Assembly: GCF_019430945.1 (NCBI RefSeq)
Contig: NZ_JAHYCB010000003.1
Span: forward strand, 310,001 to 374,000
DNA length: 64,000 nucleotides
Reading direction: 5' to 3'
DNA from: Neorhizobium populisoli
GTDB lineage: Bacteria > Pseudomonadota > Alphaproteobacteria > Rhizobiales > Rhizobiaceae
In this document: positions 20,918 through 29,060 of the stretch, one piece after another
How positions within the stretch are numbered: the stretch's first letter is position 1
How the letters are laid out: each line of letters opens with the position of its first letter
Notes under the pieces: generated by a model
Told to the model about the DNA's origin: nothing
Database searches by the model: none
The model's input: only the letters and a program-made list of their open reading frames with translations
Position numbers and translations under genes: made by a program

Positions 20918-21026
20918 TTGGAAGGCAGACTGCCTCTCACGGCTGAAGTTCACTTCGTCCCTTCACTTCAGCCCTTGCTCGCCGGAACCTTGCGGGTCCC
21001 CCGATACCGCCGGTTCCGGCTTTTTT
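20918..21026 (+). ncRNA. candidate small RNA or structured 3' end, with strong terminator
   Basis: Between the membrane-protein stop (20815) and the convergent GNAT gene lie three successive hairpins: GGCAGACTGCC near 20923, GGCTGAAG paired with CTTCAGCC (about 20941-20973), and GCCGGAACC (20981-20989) with GGTTCCGGC (21012-21020) followed by six T. The last is a strong intrinsic terminator. The compact array of hairpins looks like a small RNA, but no firm promoter was found, so it may simply be the 3' UTR of the upstream gene. Confidence 0.4.
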
Positions 21027-21040
21027 CCGCGCACCAACTG

Positions 21041-21580
21041 TTAGAGCACGTGGTTTCGCAGATGCCGGAAGACCAGATCCGCAGGGTCATGGCGAGCCGC
21101 ATCCGCATCGCGCAGTGTCCCCATCCGCTCCGCCAACCGGATGGAGCGGACATTGTCTGGATGGATATAACTCACCAATGTTTCCAGGCCGCGAACACGG
21201 AAAGCCCAATCACGCAAAGCTATGGCTGCCTCATAGGCAAAGCCTCTGCCCTGGGCCTCCGGATAAACGAACCAGCCCAGCTCCTTTTCAGGAAACAGAG
21301 GACCGTGGTTGATACCGACCTGCCCGAGGCAAAGTCCGGTTTCGCGCTCCTCCATCATCAGCGCGCCGTGCCCTATCAGCGGCCACAGGGCCGCGTCGTG
21401 GCAGAACATGCCCCAAGCGGCAGTTTCGCCGTGCGGCCCGCCCAGATAGACCGAACGGTCGGAGGCCATCAATTGCGCGTAGCGCGGCCAATCCTTCATT
21501 TCCGGCGGACGAAGGATCAGACGATCGGTCTGCAGAACCGGAATGGTCGTCACCTGATCCGCGAGGACCGTGGCACTCAT
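21041..21580 (-). CDS. GNAT-family N-acetyltransferase (RimJ/RimL-like)
   Basis: A 179-residue acetyltransferase. It has the type-3 acetyltransferase N-terminus TDRLILRPPEMKDWPRYAQLM, the acetyl-CoA loop FVYPEAQGRGFAYEAAIALRDWAF, and the motif SYIHPDNVRSIRLAERMG. Substrate is unknown. The ATG overlaps the end of the MarR gene by four bases (ATGA), so the two form an operon with the regulator first. Confidence 0.88.
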   Translation of the reverse strand: MSATVLADQVTTIPVLQTDRLILRPPEMKDWPRYAQLMASDRSVYLGGPHGETAAWGMFCHDAALWPLIGHGALMMEERETGLCLGQVGINHGPLFPEKELGWFVYPEAQGRGFAYEAAIALRDWAFRVRGLETLVSYIHPDNVRSIRLAERMGTLRDADAARHDPADLVFRHLRNHVL

Positions 21581-22068
21581 GATGTCTTCCTGTCGTTCTC
21601 CATGGGCATCCCGCGCAAGGGCGCCCGGCTTAGTTCGTTACCGGCGGCAATCGCCTTACGCAGCAGCCGCATCAGGTCGTCAGTTTCCTCGGCCGTCAGT
21701 CCGCGCACCATCGATTGCTGCGCCGCCTCGACAGCCGGTGTGATCCCCTCGAGTGTCTTCGAACCTTCCGGCGTAATCGTCAGTTCGCGGGCCCGTCGGT
21801 CACGGCTGCTTGCCTGACGCTCGATCAGTCCTTTCTGCGCCAGCCGATCCACCACCCCCGTGATCGTCGTGCGGTCGTAGGCGATGAGGCCTGCAAGCGT
21901 CACCTGATCGATGCCCGGATTGGCGCTGATCGCAGCGAGAGCCGCATATTGCACCGGCGTCAGGTCGTAACCGGCCGCTTCCGCCTCCGCATGAAACACT
22001 GCCACCGCAATCTGCTGGAACCGTCGGGCGAGATGCCCCGGCATATCGTTATTGTCTCTCACCCACAT
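21577..22068 (-). CDS. MarR-family transcriptional regulator
   Basis: A 163-residue MarR protein with the winged helix LTPVQYAALAAISANPGIDQVTLAGLIAYDRTTITGVVDRL and the wing ERQASSRDRRARELTITPEG. The start is uncertain: ATG 22068 has GGAG directly adjacent, ATG 22044 starts closer to the fold, and the frame beyond 22068 runs through a palindrome that is more likely the operator. It is followed by the overlapping GNAT gene and is divergent from an FAD monooxygenase, which is its likely target. Confidence 0.88.
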   Translation of the reverse strand: MWVRDNNDMPGHLARRFQQIAVAVFHAEAEAAGYDLTPVQYAALAAISANPGIDQVTLAGLIAYDRTTITGVVDRLAQKGLIERQASSRDRRARELTITPEGSKTLEGITPAVEAAQQSMVRGLTAEETDDLMRLLRKAIAAGNELSRAPLRGMPMENDRKTS

Positions 22069-22093
22069 CTCCACATCCGCGGCAACGCTTGAC

Positions 22094-22116
22094 AGTATAC
22101 TGATAATCAGCATACT
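22094..22116. promoter_or_regulatory. MarR operator palindrome
   Basis: AGTAT-A-CTGAT-A-ATCAG-C-ATACT is a 23-bp near-perfect palindrome in the gap between the MarR gene and the FAD monooxygenase. Its AT-rich half sites and size fit a MarR dimer. It could control both directions. Confidence 0.75.
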
Positions 22117-22231
22117 GATCAATTATCGCGACGGGCAATTGCTGTACCGTTGCCCACTTTAACCGCGGGTAGCTGCCGGCGTCGATATCCGACACCCAAC
22201 TTGTCCGCGACGGTCTTGGAGGAGACACGGC

Positions 22232-24169
22232 ATGCAGTTCCATTTCAACGGCTTCCGCACCGGCGATCCGGGCCTTTCCGAACCCTCGGAACAGGCATTG
22301 CAGCGGACCGAAACTCTGCCGACCGAAGTCGACGTATTGATCGTCGGCTGCGGCCCTGCTGGCCTCACCCTCGCGGCTCAGCTCGCTGCTTTCCCGGGCA
22401 TCAAAACCGCGATCGTCGAGCAGAAACCCGGCCCGCTGCAGCTTGGCCAGGCCGATGGCATCGCCTGCCGCACGCTCGAAATGTTCGAAGCATTCGGGTT
22501 TGCGGAAAAGGTGCTGAAGGAATCCTACTGGGTCAATGAGACCGCCTTCTGGAAACCCGATGACGCGAACCGCGGCAATATCATCCGCCACGGCCGTATC
22601 CAGGATGTCGAGGACGGCCTGTCGGAAATGCCGCATGTCATCCTCAACCAGGCGCGCGTCCACGATTTCTATCTTGAAACCATGCGCCGCTCGCCAAGCC
22701 GGCTGGAACCACATTATGCGCGCCGCCTCGCCGATCTTGATGTCGATACGTCGGCAACCGCTGGCGACCATCCCGTCACGGTCAGGCTCGAACGCACCGA
22801 GACCGGCCACGAAGGCGAGATCGAGACCGTCAAGGCGCGTTACGTCGTCGGCTGCGACGGCGCCCGCAGCGCCGTCCGCAAATCGCTCGGCCGCGAATTG
22901 AAGGGCGATTCCGCCAATCAGGCGTGGGGCGTCATGGATGTGCTGGCCGTGACCGATTTTCCCGACATCCGCCTGAAATGCGTCATCCAGTCGGCGGGCG
23001 AAGGCAGTATCGTGCTGATCCCGCGTGAGGGCGGTTATCTTGTCCGCATCTATGTCGAACTCGACAAGCTTGCCGAAAACGAACGCGTCGCGGCCAAGAA
23101 CATCACCATCGACCGCCTGATTGCCGCCGCCCAGCGCGTACTGCATCCGCATAAATTCGACGTCCGTGAGGTTGCCTGGTGGTCGGTCTACGAGATCGGC
23201 CAGCGGCTCTGCGACAAGTTCGACGACGTACCGGAAGATGACGTTGCGACGCGCCTGCCGCATGTCTTCATTGCCGGTGACGCCTGCCACACCCATAGCC
23301 CGAAAGCCGGCCAGGGCATGAACGTTTCCATGCAGGATGCCTTCAATCTCGGCTGGAAACTTGCCGCCGTGCTGGAGGGCCGCTCGCCTCCGGAGCTGCT
23401 GCACAGCTATTCCGACGAACGTCAGGCGATCGCCAACGAGCTGATCGATTTCGATCGCGAATGGTCGAAAATGCTGAGCGCGCCGTTGAAATCCGCGACC
23501 AATCCGGCCGGCATCGATCCGGCGGAGGTGCAGCAATATTTCGTCCGCTCCGGCCGCTATACCGCCGGCACCGCCACCCGCTACAGCCCGTCGAGGCTCA
23601 CAGGCGAGGCAAATCACCAACATCTCGCCAAAGGTTTTGCGATCGGCGCCCGTTTCCATTCCGCGCCTGTCATCCGCCTCGGGGACGCCAAGCCGATGGA
23701 GCTCGGACACGCGGCGAAAGCCGACGGCCGATGGCGGCTTTATGCCTTCGCCGGAGCCGGCGACCGGGCACAGCCGGGGTCACCGCTTGCGGCACTTTGC
23801 GATTTTCTGACAAACGCGCCCTCCTCACCTGTGAAGAAATACACGCCTACAGGCGGTGATATCGACGCGATCCTCGATGTCCGCGCCGTCTTCCAGCAGG
23901 CGCATCGCGAATTGCAGGTCGAGGCCATGCCGCCTTTGCTTCTTCCCGCCAAGGGCAAGCTCGGCCTTCGCGACTACGAGAAGATGTTCTGCCCCGACCT
24001 CAAGGGCGGCAGTGACATCTTCGAGCTGCGCGGTATCGACCGCAGCGAAGGCTGCATGGTCGTGGTTCGTCCCGACCAATATGTTGCGCAGATCCTGCCG
24101 CTTGATGCCTATGAAAAGCTGGCGGCATTTTTTGATGGCTTCATGCTGGCAGCCGGCACCAGGAAATAA
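22232..24169 (+). CDS. FAD-dependent aromatic monooxygenase (phenol/3-hydroxybenzoate hydroxylase type)
   Basis: A 645-residue flavoprotein of the PheA/TfdB/MobA group, which hydroxylates phenolic rings using NADPH and oxygen. The FAD motif is VDVLIVGCGPAGLTLAAQL near residue 35; the DG motif is VVGCDGARSAVRKSLGR; the GD motif is FIAGDACHTHSPKAGQGMN, with AFNLGWKLA following. The C-terminal ~180 residues form the thioredoxin-like dimerisation domain of this group. The length is closest to 3-hydroxybenzoate 4-monooxygenases, but the substrate is inferred. No ring-cleavage genes are nearby; probable control is by the divergent MarR protein. Confidence 0.87.
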   Translation: MQFHFNGFRTGDPGLSEPSEQALQRTETLPTEVDVLIVGCGPAGLTLAAQLAAFPGIKTAIVEQKPGPLQLGQADGIACRTLEMFEAFGFAEKVLKESYWVNETAFWKPDDANRGNIIRHGRIQDVEDGLSEMPHVILNQARVHDFYLETMRRSPSRLEPHYARRLADLDVDTSATAGDHPVTVRLERTETGHEGEIETVKARYVVGCDGARSAVRKSLGRELKGDSANQAWGVMDVLAVTDFPDIRLKCVIQSAGEGSIVLIPREGGYLVRIYVELDKLAENERVAAKNITIDRLIAAAQRVLHPHKFDVREVAWWSVYEIGQRLCDKFDDVPEDDVATRLPHVFIAGDACHTHSPKAGQGMNVSMQDAFNLGWKLAAVLEGRSPPELLHSYSDERQAIANELIDFDREWSKMLSAPLKSATNPAGIDPAEVQQYFVRSGRYTAGTATRYSPSRLTGEANHQHLAKGFAIGARFHSAPVIRLGDAKPMELGHAAKADGRWRLYAFAGAGDRAQPGSPLAALCDFLTNAPSSPVKKYTPTGGDIDAILDVRAVFQQAHRELQVEAMPPLLLPAKGKLGLRDYEKMFCPDLKGGSDIFELRGIDRSEGCMVVVRPDQYVAQILPLDAYEKLAAFFDGFMLAAGTRK

Positions 24170-24178
24170 GTAGCCGGA

Positions 24179-24350
24179 AACGGTGCAGCAACCTCCTTTT
24201 TCCCTTGGGGAAGATTTCGCCAGCGTTGATAGCCTGAATGGCTCGGCAATCTCTGCCGTCGGGTTCGTTGCGCCAACCCGGCTGTCTTCACCCGCTCTTC
24301 GAGCCGCCTCTAGGGGAAGAAGGGAGTATGCTGCGACACCACACATTTTC
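24179..24350. repeat. mosaic inverted-repeat element, copy 3 (degenerate)
   Basis: This gap before the alpha/beta hydrolase carries a diverged copy of the element at 5818-5968. It has CGGTGCAGCAACCTCC and a TTCCCTTGGGGAAGAT unit at its left, an inverted AGGGGAAGAAGGGAGTATGCTGCG at its right, and the tail ACACCACACATTTTCC, close to the corresponding tail of copy 1. Open frames through it are spurious. Confidence 0.65.
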
Positions 24351-24386
24351 CTTGACGTCATCACCGCTCTGCTGTCGCTTACCTCT

Positions 24387-25376
24387 ATGAGCGAAGCAGC
24401 AAATCCCCAAGACGATATCTTCCGTCAGATGCCGAACAATCCGCCGCCCGAGAACTATACGGCGGGGTATTTTACCGGCCACCGTGGCGCAAAGATTCGC
24501 TATGGCCTCTTCCGCTCCGAACGTTCGCCGGCGATCGGCACGATCGTACTGATGCAGGGCCGCAACGAATGTATCGAGAAATATTTCGAAACGATCCGCG
24601 ACCTGAACGCCATGGGCCTCTGGGTCGCGGCCTATGATCTGCGCGGTCAGGGCGGCTCCGACCGGCTGACAAAAAATGCGCGCGCGGGCCATGTACGCCG
24701 CTTCTCCGATTACGAAAAGGATCTCGAGATCTTCCTCGAGCACATCGTCCTGCCCGACGCCCGCCTGCCCTTCTTTCTCGTCGGGCATTCGACCGGCGCG
24801 CTGATCGCGCTATCGGCCGCTCCACGCCTATCGAACCGCATCAGCCGGATGGCGTTGAATGCCCCTTATGTGGCGCTCTCCGGCCAGGGCGTTCCGGAAG
24901 GTCTGATACGCTCGGTCGCCGGCAGCATGGCATGGACGGGGCTTGGCCGCATTCAGCTCGGCAAGGACATGAACCGCCGCGCTTTCGAAGGCAATCCGCT
25001 GACTTCGGATGCCGCTCGCTTCAATCGAAACATGGAGCTTGCCGCCGCGCACCCGGAGCTGACGATCGGCCCACCGACCGCCCGTTGGCTGCATGAGACG
25101 TTCCGCGCCATGAGCCGCGCCGCGCACCAATCGCATCTGACGAAGATTACCATTCCGACGCTGATCCTCGCGCCAGTGCTGGACGGCATCGTTCCCTACC
25201 GAGCGCAGGAGGAACTTTCCCGCAATTTCAGAGCCGGGCAGCTCGTCACCGTCAACGGCGCCCGCCACGAACTTTTCCAGGACCGCGACATCTACCGCGC
25301 CCAATTGATAGCCGCGATCGAGGCCTTTATGCCCGGGGAGGACGGTCGTTACGGGCTGTCTGAAACGGCAGCTTGA
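24387..25376 (+). CDS. alpha/beta hydrolase (lysophospholipase-like)
   Basis: A 329-residue serine hydrolase of the Hydrolase_4 group. The nucleophile elbow is GHSTGA; the acid is in PVLDGIVPY and the histidine in VNGARHELFQDRD. The N-terminal strand order and TIVLMQGRNECIEKYFETI resemble rhizobial proteins annotated as lysophospholipase (PldB-like). Translation from 24387 (MSEAANPQDDIF) is preferred, because the frame upstream runs through the repeat element. The substrate is unknown. Confidence 0.85.
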   Translation: MSEAANPQDDIFRQMPNNPPPENYTAGYFTGHRGAKIRYGLFRSERSPAIGTIVLMQGRNECIEKYFETIRDLNAMGLWVAAYDLRGQGGSDRLTKNARAGHVRRFSDYEKDLEIFLEHIVLPDARLPFFLVGHSTGALIALSAAPRLSNRISRMALNAPYVALSGQGVPEGLIRSVAGSMAWTGLGRIQLGKDMNRRAFEGNPLTSDAARFNRNMELAAAHPELTIGPPTARWLHETFRAMSRAAHQSHLTKITIPTLILAPVLDGIVPYRAQEELSRNFRAGQLVTVNGARHELFQDRDIYRAQLIAAIEAFMPGEDGRYGLSETAA

Positions 25377-25446
25377 GCAGGGTTTGAAATTGCCCCTCAA
25401 CCGCTTGCGGGCCAAGGGACAAACTCACGCATATGCAGCCGTCTTA

Positions 25447-26223
25447 TTACCTTCCGGCCAATAGCTTCATTGCCTCGTCGTAAACAGCCTTGCTGCCTGC
25501 AGCGATGATATTACCGCCGTTCTCCGGGCGTCCGCCATCCCAGGTGGTGATGATGCCGCCCGCCTGCTCGATGATCGGGATCAACGCACCGACATCATAG
25601 GGCTTCAGGCTGTTTTCGACGACGAGATCGATATGGCCGGCCGCAAGCAGCACATAAGCATAACAATCGCAGCCATAACGGAAGAGCCGCACCTTTTCCT
25701 CGACCGAGCGGTATTTGGTAAGGTCCTCGCCGGTGAAGATGTGCGGTGAAGTGGTGAACAGGGTGGCATTGGCAAGACTGCCGCAATCACGCACGGAAAT
25801 CTGTCGTTCGCCATCCGGTCCGCGATACCAGGACTGCTTACCGTCCGCAAAATAGCGTTCGCCGATGAAGGGCTGGTCCATGATGCCCATCACGGACCGA
25901 CCGCTGGACTGGAACCCGATCAGCGTGCCCCAGAGGGGCAGGCCGGAAATGAACGCGCGCGTACCGTCAATCGGATCGATCACCCAGATGTTCTCTCGGT
26001 CGAGGCCGATATTTTCGTGCTCCTCTCCAAGGATACCGTGATCAGGAAACCTTGCGGTAATGAGCGCACGGATCGCTGATTCCGCCGCCTGATCCCCCTC
26101 CGTCACGGGATCGAACCCCCCTTCGACCTTGTTAACGACCGAAAGGCCGGTGCGGAAGCGCGGCAGGGTTTCGGCCTTGGCCGCATCGGCCAACGCATCG
26201 AAGAAATCGCGGTCGGGAAGCAT
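25447..26223 (-). CDS. hisN: inositol-monophosphatase-family phosphatase, probably histidinol-phosphatase
   Basis: A 258-residue Mg-dependent phosphatase. The metal-binding motifs GEEHENIG, WVIDPIDGTRAFISGLPLWGT and YDVGALIPIIEQAGG are present. The short DPIDGTRAF motif with a nearby FISG is typical of HisN-type histidinol-phosphatases, which finish histidine synthesis in actinobacteria and rhizobia; SuhB/IMPase activity remains possible. AGAGG precedes the ATG at 26223. It lies opposite the MmgR-like RNA, as in relatives where that RNA was named after a suhB neighbour. Confidence 0.85.
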   Translation of the reverse strand: MLPDRDFFDALADAAKAETLPRFRTGLSVVNKVEGGFDPVTEGDQAAESAIRALITARFPDHGILGEEHENIGLDRENIWVIDPIDGTRAFISGLPLWGTLIGFQSSGRSVMGIMDQPFIGERYFADGKQSWYRGPDGERQISVRDCGSLANATLFTTSPHIFTGEDLTKYRSVEEKVRLFRYGCDCYAYVLLAAGHIDLVVENSLKPYDVGALIPIIEQAGGIITTWDGGRPENGGNIIAAGSKAVYDEAMKLLAGR

Positions 26224-26389
26224 GGATGAACCTCTGGTGGGCAGGATGCGCTTTTCTAAAACAGCGGCTCGCTCCTGAAAACCGATTTCGGTTATCCACA
26301 GGACGAAAAACAAATTTCAGGCAATGGCTGCTGCAAATTTTATCAAACCCGCAAAAAATGATGAAAATTTAGTCACAAAAAATACATGC

Positions 26390-26418
26390 TTGACATTTGT
26401 GCAATGCAGCACTAAGTT
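26390..26418 (+). promoter_or_regulatory. promoter of the MmgR-like sRNA
   Basis: TTGACA (26390-26395) is followed after exactly 17 bases by TAAGTT (26413-26418), a good sigma-70 promoter that places the first base at about 26424. Confidence 0.75.
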
Positions 26419-26423
26419 CATCC

Positions 26424-26502
26424 TACAGTCTTTGACTGTAAATACCCTCCTTGGGTGTTTCCTCCCTAGACTTAGCCGCGCCCACAAGCGCGGTTTTTTT
26501 TG
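26424..26502 (+). ncRNA. mmgR: MmgR-like small RNA (alpha-r8 family, formerly suhB motif)
   Basis: The predicted transcript is about 79 nt, from the promoter to the end of an intrinsic terminator (CCGCGC/GCGCGG stem at 26477-26494 and eight T to 26502). The 5' hairpin is ACAGTC-TTT-GACTGT. The middle section holds an ACCC/GGGT hairpin exposing CUCCUU, then a single-stranded UUCCUCCC; both are anti-Shine-Dalgarno-like. Size, structure and location between an inositol-monophosphatase-family gene and N-formylglutamate amidohydrolase fit MmgR, which in Sinorhizobium limits PHB granule formation and depends on NtrC. Identity is inferred from these features. Confidence 0.72.
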
Positions 26503-26570
26503 CCCGCAATTCGCGAACACCAGCCATCACCTCTGCGAAGAGGTCATCATCCTGTGGATAAGTAGGGATG

Positions 26571-27458
26571 TTATTCGGCCGCGAGCGCGTTGCTGGAGCC
26601 GGAAAAATCGATGACGAATTCCGCCATCTGACGCATGAAAGTCGACAGCGCGGCGGCAATCAGCGGGAATTCGGCACGTTTTTCCAACGTCGCCTCATCC
26701 ACATAGAGAGAGCGGTTGATCTCGATCTGCAGCGCATGCAGGCCGCGCACCGGCCGGCCATAGTGTTCCGTAATGAAACCGCCCGCATAGGGCTTGTTGC
26801 GCACGGCGGCAAAACCCATGCCTTCGAGGAAATGCATGGCGGCCCGCGAAAGTTCGACGGAGGCGCTGGTGCCATAACGGTCGCCAATGATGAAATCCGG
26901 CCGGATATCCGAGCCTGAAAGCCGGATATTGCCGGGCATCGAGTGGCAATCGATCAAAATCCCCGTGCCGAAGCGCGCATGCGTGCGGGCGATCAGCTTC
27001 CGCAGGCAGGAATGATAGGGTTTATAGATCGTCTCGATCCGGGACATCGCCTCGCCCACCGGCAGTCGGCGGCGATAGATTTCCATATTTTCGGCGACAA
27101 TCCTCGGAATGGTGCCCAATCCGCCGGCCACCCGCATGGAACCGATATTCACATAGGACGGCAGCGGCCCGTCGAACATGCGCGGATCAAGCTCGTAGGG
27201 CTCCCGGTTAACATCAAGATAAGCGCGTGGGAAATGGGCGACGAGAAGCGGCGCACCAAGTTCGGGCGCATCAGCAAACAGCTCGTCGACGAAATGGTCG
27301 GCAGAACGCCGGATCGCCAACGCATCGAGACTGGAAGATGCAAGGAATTCAGGAGGATAGATCCGGCCACTATGAGGCGAATTGAATACGAAGGGGATAG
27401 TCTGCGTCACGGGCTCCCTCACTTCGAAGTGTTCAAAATCGCCCGCTATGCAATCCAT
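26571..27458 (-). CDS. N-formylglutamate amidohydrolase
   Basis: A 295-residue zinc-dependent hydrolase of the HutG-like FGase family. The N-terminal FVFNSPHSGRIYPPEF and the central IDCHSMPG motif, with HFPRAYLDVNREPYELDPRMF and YHSCLRKLIARTHARFG between, are all standard. It would release formate from N-formylglutamate in histidine catabolism, but no other hut gene is present, so the true substrate could be another N-acyl amino acid. It is divergent from cpdR across a 168-base gap. Confidence 0.9.
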   Translation of the reverse strand: MDCIAGDFEHFEVREPVTQTIPFVFNSPHSGRIYPPEFLASSSLDALAIRRSADHFVDELFADAPELGAPLLVAHFPRAYLDVNREPYELDPRMFDGPLPSYVNIGSMRVAGGLGTIPRIVAENMEIYRRRLPVGEAMSRIETIYKPYHSCLRKLIARTHARFGTGILIDCHSMPGNIRLSGSDIRPDFIIGDRYGTSASVELSRAAMHFLEGMGFAAVRNKPYAGGFITEHYGRPVRGLHALQIEINRSLYVDEATLEKRAEFPLIAAALSTFMRQMAEFVIDFSGSSNALAAE

Positions 27459-27626
27459 CCTGCCTTTACCATGTCATGAACTTGTTGAAGGGCTCATGTT
27501 GCCAGTTGCCCGACGTGAAGTCCATACTATCTATACCCTATCAAACCTTCTTATCCGCCCATTAAACGGATGTTTACCGCGCTTTGGCAGTGTAAGAAGC
27601 CTCTAAAACTCTTAAAATTGCATTGG

Positions 27627-28004
27627 ATGACGGTCATCGAGATGATTCAGAAAATCCTTCTCGCCGAAGACGATAACGACATGCGTCGTTTCCTCGTGAA
27701 GGCGCTCGAAAAGGCGGGCTACAAGGTCGCGTCCTTCGACAACGGCGCAAGCGCCTACGACCGGCTGCGCGAAGAGCCCTTCTCGCTGCTCCTGACCGAC
27801 ATCGTCATGCCGGAAATGGACGGTATCGAGCTCGCCCGCCGGGCGACCGAACTCGATCCGGACCTCAAGGTCATGTTCATCACAGGCTTTGCGGCCGTCG
27901 CGCTGAACTCCGACAGCAAGGCTCCGAAGGACGCCAAGGTTCTGTCGAAGCCGTTCCACCTGCGCGACCTCGTCGACGAAGTGAACAAACTTCTCGCCGC
28001 TTGA
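27627..28004 (+). CDS. cpdR: CpdR-type single-domain response regulator
   Basis: A 125-residue stand-alone receiver (about 120 if started at 27642, MIQKILLAEDD). The acidic pocket AEDDND, the phosphoacceptor Asp in LLLTDIVMPEMDGIELARRA, the Thr in MFITGFAAVAL and Lys in VLSKPFHLRDLV are intact. The last two segments closely match rhizobial and Caulobacter CpdR, which when unphosphorylated directs ClpXP to degrade CtrA and other cell-cycle proteins. The 3' side has a strong terminator. The first start has only a weak ribosome-binding site. Confidence 0.92.
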   Translation: MTVIEMIQKILLAEDDNDMRRFLVKALEKAGYKVASFDNGASAYDRLREEPFSLLLTDIVMPEMDGIELARRATELDPDLKVMFITGFAAVALNSDSKAPKDAKVLSKPFHLRDLVDEVNKLLAA

Positions 28005-28078
28005 GGCAAAGCTCGCGCTCGAATCGACCTGAAAAGGGATCGATTCTCGCTGGACAACACAATAAAACAGTATGTTAG

Positions 28079-28110
28079 ACGCGCCGGGCGATTTTCACCG
28101 GCGCGTTTTT
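28079..28110 (+). terminator. terminator of cpdR
   Basis: ACGCGCCGG and CCGGCGCGT form a perfect 9-bp stem followed by TTTTT at 28106-28110. A second, smaller hairpin (GAATCGA/TCGATTC) lies just upstream at 28021-28046. Confidence 0.88.
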
Positions 28111-28215
28111 CATTTCAAATGCCCGGAAATGCGCGCCTTTCAAAAAAGCTTCGCAATTCCTCACAAAACCAGTTGACGACCCGATTACTGTATGGTCTAT
28201 GCGCCGACATCGGAT

Positions 28216-28290
<75 letters not shown>

Positions 28291-28303
28291 TCTGATACCT
28301 CAC

Positions 28304-28330
28304 AAGGCCCTGTTTTTACGGGGCCTTTTG
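28304..28330 (+). terminator. terminator of tRNA-Val
   Basis: AAGGCCC (28304-28310) and GGGCCTT (28321-28327) form a 7-bp stem followed by a short T-run. Confidence 0.8.
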
Positions 28331-28491
28331 CTTTTCGTTCAACGGTGCGAACGGGTGGCCCATAGGGCTCTATGGGTTAAGCAAACCTGAGACCGTCCAT
28401 TGATCTCCTCCGCAATATCCCAACGTCTTCCGAAAAGATCAGAAGACTGATACGAACCAACGTTCTCCGATCAGAAGAGCGAGGGCAGATT

Positions 28492-28866
28492 GTGGATGAT
28501 GTAAACGAAGTGTTGCGCCGCCTCAAAAAAGCGAAGGCGCCCCATCGGACTCTCGACATCATGATCGGCTTGTTGGCCGGCTATAGTCGGACTTTCGAGC
28601 AGCTACTGCCCGGAGAAACCGAAAAAGTCAGCCCAGTCTTCATCGATAAAAGTGGTCAGCGTACAAAAATGCCCGACTACACCCGCAACCTTGATGAAGC
28701 CGTTGCTTTGGCTGAAACACTTATGCCTGGAACACCTGTCGCCTTCACTTGGGAAGGTGAAGTCTATCGGGCTCAGGTCTGGGACGCCCCGCCGGCAGAG
28801 GCCCCTGATCTATCCTTGGCAATATGCACTGCTATTTTCGAAGCCTACGCGATGCAGTCGCCCTGA
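28492..28866 (+). CDS. small protein resembling phage ABA-sandwich domain proteins
   Basis: A 124-residue protein read from GTG at 28492, with GAGGG seven bases upstream. The C-terminal half, YTRNLDEAVALAETLMPG then DLSLAICTAIFEAYA, follows the pattern of phage ABA-sandwich domain proteins (an LDAALAL helix, a short sheet with aromatic residues, and an ALCAAALRA-like final helix). These are common small genes in alphaproteobacterial prophages. The N-terminal MDDVNEVLRRLKKAKAPHRTLD segment is also typical. It sits 200 bases after tRNA-Val; no other phage gene is seen. Function unknown. Confidence 0.6.
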   Translation: MDDVNEVLRRLKKAKAPHRTLDIMIGLLAGYSRTFEQLLPGETEKVSPVFIDKSGQRTKMPDYTRNLDEAVALAETLMPGTPVAFTWEGEVYRAQVWDAPPAEAPDLSLAICTAIFEAYAMQSP

Positions 28867-29060
28867 GCGAACGGCTCGAACAAGGGGGCTCTGAGGAGCC
28901 ATCTAAACATACGACAGCGCAATGCATAGCAGGACGGCGGCGCCATCAGAAGCGTTCCTCCTGCGGCATCCTTAAGAAAACCGCCAATATCCCAGAACGT
29001 CATACCCATCCCGATTCGGCCGATTTCTTTTGATAGACCAGCTGCAATCGGACTATAAGA

